A stretch of 64,000 nt of DNA from Paracidovorax wautersii (GTDB taxonomy: Bacteria > Pseudomonadota > Gammaproteobacteria > Burkholderiales > Burkholderiaceae_C). The notes below the pieces were generated by a model, which saw nothing but the letters and a program-made list of their open reading frames with translations, did not search any database and had not been told where the DNA came from. The stretch covers positions 372,001 through 436,000 of the forward strand of contig NZ_FONX01000001.1 in assembly GCF_900113035.1 (NCBI RefSeq), in the 5' to 3' direction. How positions within the stretch are numbered: position 1 is the first letter of the stretch; each line of letters begins with the position of its first letter. The position numbers and the translations under genes are program-made. Positions 38,267-46,129 of the stretch are shown piece by piece.

Positions 38267-38496
38267 ACCGCCGCGCTGGCGCAGCCCCATGCAGCCATTC
38301 CAGGACCCGCGAAAGCCCTGGAAAAGCCGCGCAGAAGCCGCAGAAAAGGCCCGCCGCATGATCTGCTGCCAGCGCCCGAACAACCGCAGCCTGATGCGCT
38401 GCAGCCGCGCAAAGCAGCACCCGGGCGCGGGGCAGCGGTTCTAACCTTGCAGGCATTCCCCGACCGTTTCGCCAACGCCACCGCAACGCCCACGCC

Positions 38497-39906
38497 ATGA
38501 ACGCCATGAACCTGCACTCCGACCTTCCCGAACTCGCCTCGCTCGACGCACTGGACCGCGCCCACCTGATCCACCCGGTCTCTTCCTGGCGCACGCACGA
38601 GCGCCGCGGCCCCACCGTGCTGCAGTCGGGCCGTGGCGCCTGGCTGACCGATGCCCGCGGCAACGAGCTGCTGGACGCCTTCGCGGGCCTGTGGTGCGTG
38701 AACGTGGGCTACGGCCAGGAAAGCGTGGTGCAGGCCGCCGCCGAGCAGATGCGCCGCCTGCCCTACGCCACCGGCTACTTCCACTTCAGCAGCGAGCCGG
38801 CCATCCGCCTGGCCGAGAAGCTGGTGCAGATCACGCCCGAATCGCTCAACCACGTCTATCTGACGCTGGGCGGCTCCGAGTCCGTCGATGCCGCCACGCG
38901 CTTCATCGTCCAGTACTACAACGCCATCGGCAAGCCGGCCAAGAAGCACTGCATCTCGCTGGAGCGCGGCTACCACGGCTCTTCCTCGACCGGCGCCGGC
39001 CTCACCGCCCTGCCCGCCTTCCACCGCGGCTTCGACCTGCCGCTGAAGACGCAGCACTACATCCCCTCGCCCAACCCCTACCGCTCGGCCGATCCGAAGG
39101 ACGACGCGGCCATCATCGCCGCCTCGGTCGCGGCGCTGCGCGCCAAGGTGGCCGAGCTGGGCGCTGAGAACGTGGCCGCCTTCTTCTGCGAACCCATCCA
39201 GGGCTCCGGCGGCGTGATCGTGCCGCCCGTGGGCTGGCTCAAGGCCATGCGCGAAGCCACGCGCGACCTGGGCATCCTGCTGGTGGTCGATGAAGTCATC
39301 ACCGGCTTCGGCCGCACGGGCCCGATGTTCGCCTGCGAGGCCGAAGGCGTGTCGCCCGACATCATGACCATGGCCAAGGGCCTGACGGCCGGCTACGTGC
39401 CCATGGGCGCGACCATGCTCTCCGACGCCATCTATGCCGCCATCGCCGACGGCGCCCCGGCCGGCGCGCCCATCGGCCATGGCGCCACCTATTCCGCCCA
39501 CCCGGTCAGCGCCGCCGTGGCGCTCGAAGTGCTGCGCCTCTACGAAGAAGGCGGCATCCTCGCCAACGGCCAGCGCGGCGCGGCGAGCTTCGCCGCCGGC
39601 CTGGACGGCCTGCTCAGCCACCCGCTGGTGGGCCATTCGCGCCACCGGGGCCTGCTGGGCGCGCTGGAGCTGGTGAGCGACAAGGCCAGCAAGCGCGGCT
39701 TCGACGCCGCCCTGGGCCTGCCCGACCGCATCGCCGCCGCCAGCTACCGCAACGGCCTGGTGTTCCGGGCCTTCGGCGACAACATCCTGGGCTTCGCGCC
39801 CGCCCTCACCTACACCGAGGACGAGTTCGCCCAGCTGTTCGCCCGCCTGAAGAAGACCCTGGACGACGTGCTCGCCGAAGCCGACGTGCGCGCCGCCCTC
39901 GCCTGA
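38497..39906 (+). CDS. Class III PLP aminotransferase (omega-amino acid/amine type)
   Basis: A 469-residue aminotransferase. PLP-lysine K294 in TMAKGLTAGYVPMGA, VVDEVITGFGRTG before it, LGGSESVDAATRFIVQYYNAIG and SLERGYHGSSSTGAGLT in the large domain. This set fits amine- or omega-amino-acid:pyruvate transaminases (SpuC, beta-alanine, taurine types). The product would be a semialdehyde, consistent with the gabD gene of the same locus. An alternative start MNLHSDL is three codons downstream. The Lrp gene follows 65 bp later. Confidence 0.93.
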   Translation: MNAMNLHSDLPELASLDALDRAHLIHPVSSWRTHERRGPTVLQSGRGAWLTDARGNELLDAFAGLWCVNVGYGQESVVQAAAEQMRRLPYATGYFHFSSEPAIRLAEKLVQITPESLNHVYLTLGGSESVDAATRFIVQYYNAIGKPAKKHCISLERGYHGSSSTGAGLTALPAFHRGFDLPLKTQHYIPSPNPYRSADPKDDAAIIAASVAALRAKVAELGAENVAAFFCEPIQGSGGVIVPPVGWLKAMREATRDLGILLVVDEVITGFGRTGPMFACEAEGVSPDIMTMAKGLTAGYVPMGATMLSDAIYAAIADGAPAGAPIGHGATYSAHPVSAAVALEVLRLYEEGGILANGQRGAASFAAGLDGLLSHPLVGHSRHRGLLGALELVSDKASKRGFDAALGLPDRIAAASYRNGLVFRAFGDNILGFAPALTYTEDEFAQLFARLKKTLDDVLAEADVRAALA

Positions 39907-39971
39907 GCTCCCCAAAGGACCCGCGCCGAACGACAATCGGCGCCCTACCCTGACACTCCCGCCGCGCCCAC

Positions 39972-40469
39972 ATGATGAACGAAGCCTTCAAGATCGACCG
40001 CCTGGACCTGCGCATCCTCGCGCAGCTGCAGAAGAACGGCCGCATGACCAACGTCGATCTGGCCGATGCGGTGGGCCTCTCGCCCAGCCCCTGCCTGATC
40101 CGCGTGAAGCGGCTCGAGCAGGCCGGCTACATCGCGGGCTATGGCGCCCATCTGCGGCTGGAGAAGCTGGGCGACACGCTCACCGTGTTCACCGAAGTCA
40201 CGCTCTCGGACCATCGCCGCGAAGACTTCGCGCGCTTCGAATCCGCGATGCGCGAGGTGGACGAGGTGCTCGAATGCCACCTGGTGAGCGGCGGCTACGA
40301 CTACCTGCTGCGCTTCATCACGCGGGGCGTGAACCACTACCAGGAGGTGATCGAAGACCTGCTGGAGCGCAACGTGGGCATCGCCAAGTACTTCAGCTAC
40401 ATCGTCATCAAGTCGCCGTTCATCAAGACGCACTGCCCCATCGAGCGGCTGTTCCCGCACCAGCGCTGA
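39972..40469 (+). CDS. Lrp/AsnC-family regulator
   Basis: A 165-residue feast/famine regulator. The N-terminal helix-turn-helix is LDLRILAQLQKNGRMTNVDLADAVGLSPSPCLIRVKRLE, and the C-terminal RAM ligand domain has HLVSGGYDYLLRFI. It most likely responds to the amino acid or amine processed by the neighbouring enzymes and controls both arms of the locus. The product begins with two Met codons; either could be used. Confidence 0.95.
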   Translation: MMNEAFKIDRLDLRILAQLQKNGRMTNVDLADAVGLSPSPCLIRVKRLEQAGYIAGYGAHLRLEKLGDTLTVFTEVTLSDHRREDFARFESAMREVDEVLECHLVSGGYDYLLRFITRGVNHYQEVIEDLLERNVGIAKYFSYIVIKSPFIKTHCPIERLFPHQR

Positions 40470-40521
40470 AGGCGGGGCGGGGCCGGGCGCACAGAATGCG
40501 CCCAATGAGTAAGTTTGATGT

Positions 40522-40538
40522 AAGTTGTTGAACAACTT
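40522..40538. promoter_or_regulatory. 17-bp perfect palindrome
   Basis: AAGTTGTT-G-AACAACTT, perfect 8-bp arms, in the 254-bp gap before the winged-helix gene. CATACT (40542-40547) just downstream may be a -10. The symmetry suggests an operator. The remainder of the gap (40548-40723) is GC-rich and holds nothing I recognise. Confidence 0.55.
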
Positions 40539-40723
40539 GGCGCATACTTGGCGTTTTTCCCCAGCGCCTCAGGACTTGGGGGAGACATTCTTGCGAAGCG
40601 CACGGATAGCGGCGCTGCGCTGCAACGGCCCGTCGGGCCGCTGCACGCGGCGCGACGCAGATCGCGCCGCAAGGGTGCCGCTCCCGGGCACGGCCGATCC
40701 ACCCGAGACCTCTCATCCCCACC

Positions 40724-41368
40724 ATGTTGAACCGCACCACCCTCTCCTTGCTGCAGCGCGCCGGTGAAGCGCTCTATGCCGCCCAGCGCGCCGTCGCGCA
40801 GGAAGTCCAGTCGCAGGCCGAAGGCGTGGTCCACACCGTGGCCAGCGCCCCGTTCAGCACCGACGCGGACCGCGCCTACGCCCAGCTGCGCACCGTGGCC
40901 CGCCTCTCGCAGGAACTGCAGGCCATGGACGAGCAGCTGCGCTCCCTCTACGGCTCCGCCGCCGCGATGCAGGCGCCCGAAACCCAGGTGCTGGCCGCGC
41001 TGGCGCTCAGCGCCCCTGCAGCCCGCAAGGCCCGCGCGGCCGCCGATTCCGCAGCCACCCGCGCCGCGCAGGCAGGCCAGGACAACGCTGTTGCGCAGGA
41101 CGCGGAGGTCAAGCGCCCCCGCGCCGCGCCGGCCCCTGCCGGGCGCGCACGCCGCTCGTCTGCCGCACCGCGCCTGAGCGGCAATGATTCCAAGGTGCTG
41201 GACTATCTGCAGCGCACCCTGAAGAGCGAAGGCTGGACCGAGATGACCCATGCCGCCATGGCGCGCGGCGCGGACATTCCGCTCGGCTCCATCGGCGTGG
41301 CCGTCAAGCGGCTGCTGAAGGCCGGCGTGCTGGTGGAAGGCGCGCGCGGGCATTACCGCCTGGGCTGA
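40724..41368 (+). CDS. Hypothetical protein with C-terminal winged-helix domain
   Basis: A 214-residue protein of no family I can name. The N-terminal half is helical and coiled-coil-like (LLQRAGEALYAAQRAVAQEVQSQAEG; QLRTVARLSQELQAMDEQLRSLYG), resembling H-NS-type oligomerisation regions only in general character. A basic Ala/Pro/Arg linker (about 100-150) follows, then a helix-turn-helix/winged-helix segment (SKVLDYLQRTLKSEGWTEMTHAAMARGADIPLGSIGVAVKRLLKAGVLVEGARGHYRL). It is probably a DNA-binding regulator. A palindrome lies 186 bp upstream and a repeat-derived terminator downstream. Confidence 0.78.
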   Translation: MLNRTTLSLLQRAGEALYAAQRAVAQEVQSQAEGVVHTVASAPFSTDADRAYAQLRTVARLSQELQAMDEQLRSLYGSAAAMQAPETQVLAALALSAPAARKARAAADSAATRAAQAGQDNAVAQDAEVKRPRAAPAPAGRARRSSAAPRLSGNDSKVLDYLQRTLKSEGWTEMTHAAMARGADIPLGSIGVAVKRLLKAGVLVEGARGHYRLG

Positions 41369-41419
41369 CAGGCGAAGACCCCCGGGGCGGATCGGCAACG
41401 CGAATCCGCTCCTGAAACG

Positions 41420-41470
41420 ATAGCTGCAGGCGCTTGCTCCATGCGCGCTGCAGCTATTTTTCTTTCAATA
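41420..41470 (-). repeat. Dispersed repeat, copy C, acting as terminator
   Basis: Perfect ATAGCTGCAG/CTGCAGCTAT stem (41420-41429, 41448-41457) followed on the plus strand by TTTTTCTTTC. The second ATAGC arm of the family is degenerate here. It sits between two convergent genes and looks like the intrinsic terminator of the winged-helix gene. Confidence 0.72.
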
Positions 41471-41514
41471 CCCCCCAATTAAACGCCTACCCGCCACAAA
41501 CATGGCGGCAGCGA

Positions 41515-42726
41515 TCAAGGCCGCGCCAGCGCCCGCGCCGCCACCTCGCAGAACCAGCGCACGCCCAGCGGCAGCGCATCGTCGTTGAAGTCGTAGCAGG
41601 GGTGGTGCAGCGCGCGTTCGCCGTCCGGGCCCGGGTCGGCACGGCCCTGGCCCAGCCACAGGTAGGCGCCGGGTTTCTGCTGCAGCATGAAGGCGAAGTC
41701 TTCCGAGGTGAAGGCCGGGCGCGGCGCCATGTCGGCCGCGATGCCGACGGCGCGCGCGGCCTCCACCGCCAGCGCGGCCTCGGCCGGCGTGTTGACGGTG
41801 GCCGGGTAGTAGCGCAGGTAGTTCACCTCGATCTCGGTGCCGCTGGCCAGCGCCACGCCGGCCGCCGCCGCACGCAGCGCGGCCTCGATGCGGTCCTGCG
41901 AGGCGGCGTCGAAGCTGCGCACCGTGCCGGTGATCTGCACCTCGGCCGGCAGCACGTTGTGGCTCTGCCCGCCTTCGATGCGCGTGACCGACAGCACGGC
42001 CGATTCGCCCGGATCGATGCGCCGCGCGACGATGGTGTTGAGCTGCGTCACCAGCTGGCTCGCGGCCAGGATGGCATCGGGCGTGTGCTGCGGCTGGGCC
42101 GCATGGCCGCCGCGCCCGCGCACGGCGATGTCGAAGCGGTCCGCCGCCGCCATGATGGGGCCGGGGCGCGTCTGGGCCTGGCCCAGCGGAAGATCGGGCC
42201 AGTTGTGCAGCGCATATACGCTGTCGCACGGAAAGCGCTCGAAGAGGCCATCTTCGATCATGCGCCGCGCGCCGCCCTTGCCTTCCTCGGCGGGCTGGAA
42301 GATGAAATGCACCGTGCCGTCGAAGTCGCGCAGCCGCGCCATCTGGCGCGCCGCGCCGATCAGCATGCTGGTGTGGCCGTCGTGCCCGCAGCCGTGGTGC
42401 CGGCCCGGGTTGCGGCTGGCGTGCGCCTGCCGGCCCAGCTCCACCATGGGCAGCGCGTCCATGTCGGCGCGCAGGCCCACGCTGCGCGGGCCGCTGCCGC
42501 AGCGCAGCGTGCCGACCACGCCCGTGCCGCCGATGCCTTCGTGCACCTGCAGCCCCAGCAGCCGCAGCGACTGCGCGACGATGCCGGCCGTGCGCTTTTC
42601 TTCATAGGCCAGCTCGGGGTGGGCATGCAGGTCGCGGCGCAGCGCGATCAGGTCGGGCAGCAGGTCGGCAACGGGGGCGGCGATCGGCTGGACCGCGGTG
42701 GGCAGCTCGGATATGGCGGCGGACAT
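41515..42726 (-). CDS. M20 family amidohydrolase (hippurate hydrolase-like)
   Basis: A 403-residue metallopeptidase of the M20D/amidohydrolase group, which removes N-acyl groups from amino acids (hippurate, N-acetyl amino acids). LRRDLHAHPELAYEE, LRADMDALPM, HGCGHDGHTSML and FQPAEEGKGGARRMI provide the two-metal site. The dimerisation domain contains GRGGHAAQPQHTPDAI. Start ATG 42726 with GGAACCC upstream; the frame is open 31 codons further. Whether it feeds the amine locus to its left is unknown. Confidence 0.92.
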   Translation of the reverse strand: MSAAISELPTAVQPIAAPVADLLPDLIALRRDLHAHPELAYEEKRTAGIVAQSLRLLGLQVHEGIGGTGVVGTLRCGSGPRSVGLRADMDALPMVELGRQAHASRNPGRHHGCGHDGHTSMLIGAARQMARLRDFDGTVHFIFQPAEEGKGGARRMIEDGLFERFPCDSVYALHNWPDLPLGQAQTRPGPIMAAADRFDIAVRGRGGHAAQPQHTPDAILAASQLVTQLNTIVARRIDPGESAVLSVTRIEGGQSHNVLPAEVQITGTVRSFDAASQDRIEAALRAAAAGVALASGTEIEVNYLRYYPATVNTPAEAALAVEAARAVGIAADMAPRPAFTSEDFAFMLQQKPGAYLWLGQGRADPGPDGERALHHPCYDFNDDALPLGVRWFCEVAARALARP

Positions 42727-42922
42727 GGGTGAAGGGTTCCTGAATACGGGGGTCGAGGCCCGCAGCCGCAAGGGCTGCAGAGCGCAGAAAAGGCTTGTCG
42801 CCCGAGCATAGAACGGCACGGCATCGCGGCCTGCCGAACACGGGGCACGCCACGGCAGCGAATTGCGTTTTGGCCCGCAGGCGCCGGAGTTTGTGGGGCA
42901 GCGCCGGGCCCAGGACTGGTCA

Positions 42923-43190
42923 GAACGTGTTTACGATCTCCCAGGGGTCGCGCAGCGGTGTGGGCGGGATGGGATGCAAGGCGCGGTGCGCAGTGGATAG
43001 CCCCGCTATCCACAAGCGTCGCAACGCCGCAGAACGCCCGCCGACGTAGCTGCCCTTCGGGTTGGAGCGAAATCGGGCGATTGAACGCCCCGGCTGCTTG
43101 CATGGACACGAGTCCATGCGGCGCATCCGAGGCATCCACTCATCCCGATTGCGCTCCAACGCGATCCCCTGCGAGATCGTAAACACGTTC
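42923..43190. mobile_element. MITE-like element with 30-bp terminal inverted repeats
   Basis: A 268-bp non-coding element. The left end (GAACGTGTTTACGATCTC, from 42923) and right end (complement of 43173-43190) are inverted copies. Counting one flanking base at each side, 30 of 32 positions match. Flanking TCA triplets (42920-42922, 43191-43193) look like a 3-bp target duplication. Inside are a perfect 9-bp hairpin (42993-43001 / 43005-43013), an 8-bp hairpin (43100-43107 / 43112-43119) and a 16-bp inverted repeat with one mismatch (43062-43077 / 43144-43159). No transposase gene. The right TCA is also the stop codon of the adjacent radical SAM gene. Confidence 0.85.
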
Positions 43191-44306
43191 TCAGAACAAG
43201 GTGCCCTGCCCCCGCGCCAGCGCATGGCGGAACTGCGAGGCATCCAGCACCGTGCGCTCGCGGTTCAGGCCCAGGCGGCGGCAGGCCGTGTGGAAGCGCT
43301 GGCGCAGCAGATCGGCCCAGAGGCCCGTGCCCTTCATGCGCGTGGCGTGGTCGCTCTGGTAGGCCTTGCCGGCGCTGCGGGCGGCCTCGTCCAGGCCGTG
43401 CAGGTCCTGGATGCGGGCCATCACGCGGGCGGCGCGCTGCGGGTAGTGCAGTGCCAGCCAGTCGCGCATGAGCGGGTTCAGCTCCCAGGGCAGGCGCACG
43501 ACGGTGTAGAAGGCCGAGGTGGCGCCGGCCTCGCGCGCGGCTTCGAGCACCTGCTCCATGTCTTCGGTGAGGAACGGGATCTGCGGCGCCACGCTCACGC
43601 CCACCGGCACGCCGGCCTCGGCCAGCGCGCGGATAGTGCGCAGCCGGCGGTGGGGGGCAGCGGCGCGCGGCTCCAGCACGCGCGCCAGGGCGCCGTCGAG
43701 CGTGGTGATGGTGACGTAGGCGGCGGCCAGCCGGTCGCGGGCCAGGGGCGCGAGCAGGTCCAGGTCGCGCTCCACGCCGCTGGACTTGGTGATGAGCGAG
43801 AACGGATGCCGCGTCTCGGCCATCACCTCGATCAGCGCGCGCGTCAGGCGCAGTTCGCGCTCCACCGGCTGGTAGCAGTCGGTGGCCGAGCCGATGTTCA
43901 CGGCCGTGGGCACGTGCGAGGGCCGCGCGAGTTCGGCGCGCAGCACCTCGGCGATGTTGCGCTTGGCGATGATGCGCGTCTCGAAGTCGATCCCCGGCGA
44001 CAGGTTGAGGTAGCTGTGCGTGGGCCGGGCGTAGCAATAGACGCAGCCGTGCTCGCATCCGCGGTAGGGGTTCACCGCCTGCTCGAAGAAGATGTCGGGC
44101 GAATCGTTGCGGGTGAGCGCGCTGCGCGCCGTCTCCCAGATCACCTCGGTGGCCGGCGGCTGCGCGGGCTCGGCCGCGCCCGATTCGAGCGTGCCCCAGC
44201 CGTCGTCGAACGCGCCGCGCTCGTCGCGCATGAAGCGGTGGGCCGTCTGCGCAGCGATGCCGCGGCCCTTGAGGGCCGCAACCGGGATGCGGACCTCGTC
44301 GTTCAT
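43191..44306 (-). CDS. PA0069-family radical SAM protein
   Basis: A 371-residue radical SAM protein. C84, C88 and C91 in YRGCEHGCVYCYARPTH bind the [4Fe-4S] cluster that cleaves S-adenosylmethionine; the ALTRNDSPDIFFEQAVNPY lead-in and TKSSGVERDLDLLAPL are typical of the group related to spore photoproduct lyase. The function is unsettled; DNA-damage repair is suspected. An SOS box lies 14 bp before the start codon. The MITE-like element ends directly at its stop codon. Confidence 0.93.
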   Translation of the reverse strand: MNDEVRIPVAALKGRGIAAQTAHRFMRDERGAFDDGWGTLESGAAEPAQPPATEVIWETARSALTRNDSPDIFFEQAVNPYRGCEHGCVYCYARPTHSYLNLSPGIDFETRIIAKRNIAEVLRAELARPSHVPTAVNIGSATDCYQPVERELRLTRALIEVMAETRHPFSLITKSSGVERDLDLLAPLARDRLAAAYVTITTLDGALARVLEPRAAAPHRRLRTIRALAEAGVPVGVSVAPQIPFLTEDMEQVLEAAREAGATSAFYTVVRLPWELNPLMRDWLALHYPQRAARVMARIQDLHGLDEAARSAGKAYQSDHATRMKGTGLWADLLRQRFHTACRRLGLNRERTVLDASQFRHALARGQGTLF

Positions 44307-44320
44307 GGCTGCGGTCGATA

Positions 44321-44336
44321 CTGTTCAAACATACAG
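44321..44336 (-). promoter_or_regulatory. LexA (SOS) box
   Basis: CTGT-N8-ACAG, exact match to the beta/gamma-proteobacterial LexA consensus, with an AT-rich centre. It lies 14 bp upstream of the radical SAM start codon, where LexA binding would block the promoter. Confidence 0.82.
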
Positions 44337-44512
44337 CCATTGTAGTGAGCGCGGCTTTGCGTGCCGGCCGCTGTGATTACCCCGGCACCCGGGTGCGGAA
44401 TGCGCAGCGGCGCCGGAGCCCCTGGGCTACAGTCCCGCCCTTTCGCCGCACGAGGACTTCCCTCCCGCACTTCTTTCCGTTTTTTTCTTCCGCCTTCACC
44501 GAGGACTTCACC

Positions 44513-44932
44513 ATGGCTCTTGCACGCTCGCCCTCCATCACCCTTTCGTCGCTGGACGTGGACCGTATCGAGGCCCTGATGGCCGGCATTCCGGCCAGCG
44601 CCTTCGCCGGCAAGGCCGCGCTGCAGGCCGAGCTGGACCGCGCCGAGGTGCTGGCCCCGGCCGACATGCCGCCCGACGTGGTGACCATGAATTCGACGGT
44701 GGAGTTCTCGATCCGCGAGACCGGCAAGACCTTCTGCCTGAGCCTGGTCTATCCGCGCGACATCGACGGCAGCGCGGACCGCGTCTCGATCTTCGCGCCC
44801 GTGGGCAGCGCGCTGCTGGGCCTCTCGGTGGGCGACGAACTCAGCTGGCCCGGCCCGGGCGGCCAGCCGATGACCGTGCAGGTGCAGCAGATCGTCTATC
44901 AGCCCGAGCGCGCGGGCGATCTGCACCGCTGA
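44513..44932 (+). CDS. rnk: Rnk-like nucleoside diphosphate kinase regulator
   Basis: A 139-residue protein of the Rnk/GreA C-terminal-domain family. The N-terminal helices (SSLDVDRIEALMAGIPASAFAGKAALQAELDRAEVL) are followed by the GreA-like beta-barrel (VTMNSTVEFSIRETGKTFCLSLVYPRDIDGSADRVSIFAPVGSALLGLSVGDEL). Family members bind RNA polymerase through the secondary channel and were named for effects on nucleoside diphosphate kinase. ATG 44513 with GAGGA upstream. Confidence 0.9.
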   Translation: MALARSPSITLSSLDVDRIEALMAGIPASAFAGKAALQAELDRAEVLAPADMPPDVVTMNSTVEFSIRETGKTFCLSLVYPRDIDGSADRVSIFAPVGSALLGLSVGDELSWPGPGGQPMTVQVQQIVYQPERAGDLHR

Positions 44933-44959
44933 GCGGCCGGGTCGCCGAGCGGCGGCATG

Positions 44960-44999
44960 AAAAAACCGCCGCGGTAGCGCAAGGCTACGGCGGCGGTTT
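44960..44999 (-). terminator. Intrinsic terminator of the nitronate monooxygenase gene
   Basis: A 16-bp stem with one mismatch (44963-44978 / 44984-44999), 5-nt loop; on the minus strand it ends in T6. It may also slow transcription arriving from rnk on the plus strand. Confidence 0.85.
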
Positions 45000-45034
45000 C
45001 AGGGATCAGCTGTGGTTGGAACCGCGATCGGCGC

Positions 45035-45991
45035 TCAGCCCAGCGCCAGCCGCTCGCGCGCGGCCTGGTATTCGCGGCGCAGCTTCTCGACCAGTTCGCC
45101 CGCGCCGCTGATGCGGTCGATGGCGCCGATGCCCTGGCCGCAGCCCCAGATGTCCTTCCAGGCCTTCTTGGCGTCGCCGCCGAAGTTCATCTTGCTCGGG
45201 TCGGATTCGGGCAGGTGCTCCGGGTCCAGGCCAGCGGCACGGATCGAGGGCGCGAGGTAGTTGCCGTGCACGCCGGTGAAGAGGTTGCTGTAGACGATGT
45301 CGTCGGAGGTGCCATCGACGATGGCCTGCTTGTAGGCCTCCTGCGCGCGCGCCTCGTGCGTGGCGATGAAGGCCGAGCCGATGTAGGCGAAGTCGGCGCC
45401 CATGGCCTGCGCGGCCAGGATGGCGCCGCCCGAGGCGATGGAGCCCGACAGCGCCAGCGGGCCGTCGAACCATTGCCGGATCTCCTGGATCAGCGCGAAC
45501 GGGCTCTTCACGCCCGCATGGCCGCCCGCGCCCGCCGCCACGGCGATCAGGCCGTCGGCGCCCTTCTCGATGGCCTTGTGGGCGAACTTGTTGTTGATGA
45601 TGTCGTGCAGCACCACGCCGCCCCAGCCGTGCACGGCCTGGTTGACGTCCTCGCGCGCGCCCAGGGACGTGATGACGATCGGCACCTTGTACTTGGCGCA
45701 GACCTGCATGTCGTGCTCCAGCCGGTCGTTGCTCTTGTGCACGATCTGGTTGATGGCGAAGGGCGCGGCGGGGCTTTCGGGGTGGGCGCGGTCGTGCGCG
45801 GCCAGGGCCTCGGTGATCTCGGCCAGCCATTCGTCCAGCAGCTCGGCCGGGCGGGCGTTGAGCGCAGGCATGGAGCCGACGATGCCGGCCTTGCACTGGG
45901 CGATGACGAGCTGGGGATTGCTGATGATGAACAGCGGCGACCCGATGACGGGCAGCGAGAGCTTTTGCAGCACGGGCGGCAGGCGGGACAT
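45035..45991 (-). CDS. Nitronate monooxygenase (2-nitropropane dioxygenase family)
   Basis: A 318-residue FMN-dependent TIM-barrel enzyme oxidising alkyl nitronates or propionate-3-nitronate to carbonyl compounds and nitrite. PVIGSPLFIISNPQLVIAQCKAGIVGSMPALNAR starts the barrel. The FMN phosphate site is ADGLIAVAAGAGGHAG and LSGSIASGGAILAAQAMGADFAYIGSAFIAT; the H of GGHAG is the usual catalytic base. The function could also be an enoyl reductase-like step, since it neighbours fatty-acid oxidation genes. Confidence 0.9.
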   Translation of the reverse strand: MSRLPPVLQKLSLPVIGSPLFIISNPQLVIAQCKAGIVGSMPALNARPAELLDEWLAEITEALAAHDRAHPESPAAPFAINQIVHKSNDRLEHDMQVCAKYKVPIVITSLGAREDVNQAVHGWGGVVLHDIINNKFAHKAIEKGADGLIAVAAGAGGHAGVKSPFALIQEIRQWFDGPLALSGSIASGGAILAAQAMGADFAYIGSAFIATHEARAQEAYKQAIVDGTSDDIVYSNLFTGVHGNYLAPSIRAAGLDPEHLPESDPSKMNFGGDAKKAWKDIWGCGQGIGAIDRISGAGELVEKLRREYQAARERLALG

Positions 45992-46019
45992 GGGGAGTCT
46001 CCTTCTATGAATAAAAAGC

Positions 46020-46067
46020 GGCTGTAGCGCTTATCCAGCCTGCGCTTACAGCTATTATTTTAATAGC
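46020..46067 (-). repeat. Dispersed GCTAT-N7-ATAGC repeat, copy D
   Basis: GCTAT (46051-46055) and ATAGC (46063-46067) with 7-nt spacer, joined to GCTGTAGCGC / GCGCTTACAGC imperfect inverted arms. It lies between the acyl-CoA dehydrogenase gene and the nitronate monooxygenase gene. Confidence 0.75.
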
Positions 46068-46129
46068 AACCCGTCAGGCATAGCCAACGGCACAGGCCGT
46101 GGCGCGGCCGCTGAGGGCGATGTGCTCCA

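Noticed and set aside
42920-43243. Short open frames crossing the MITE-like element
   Set aside because: They run through the hairpins and inverted ends, so they arise from the element's symmetry and not from a gene.
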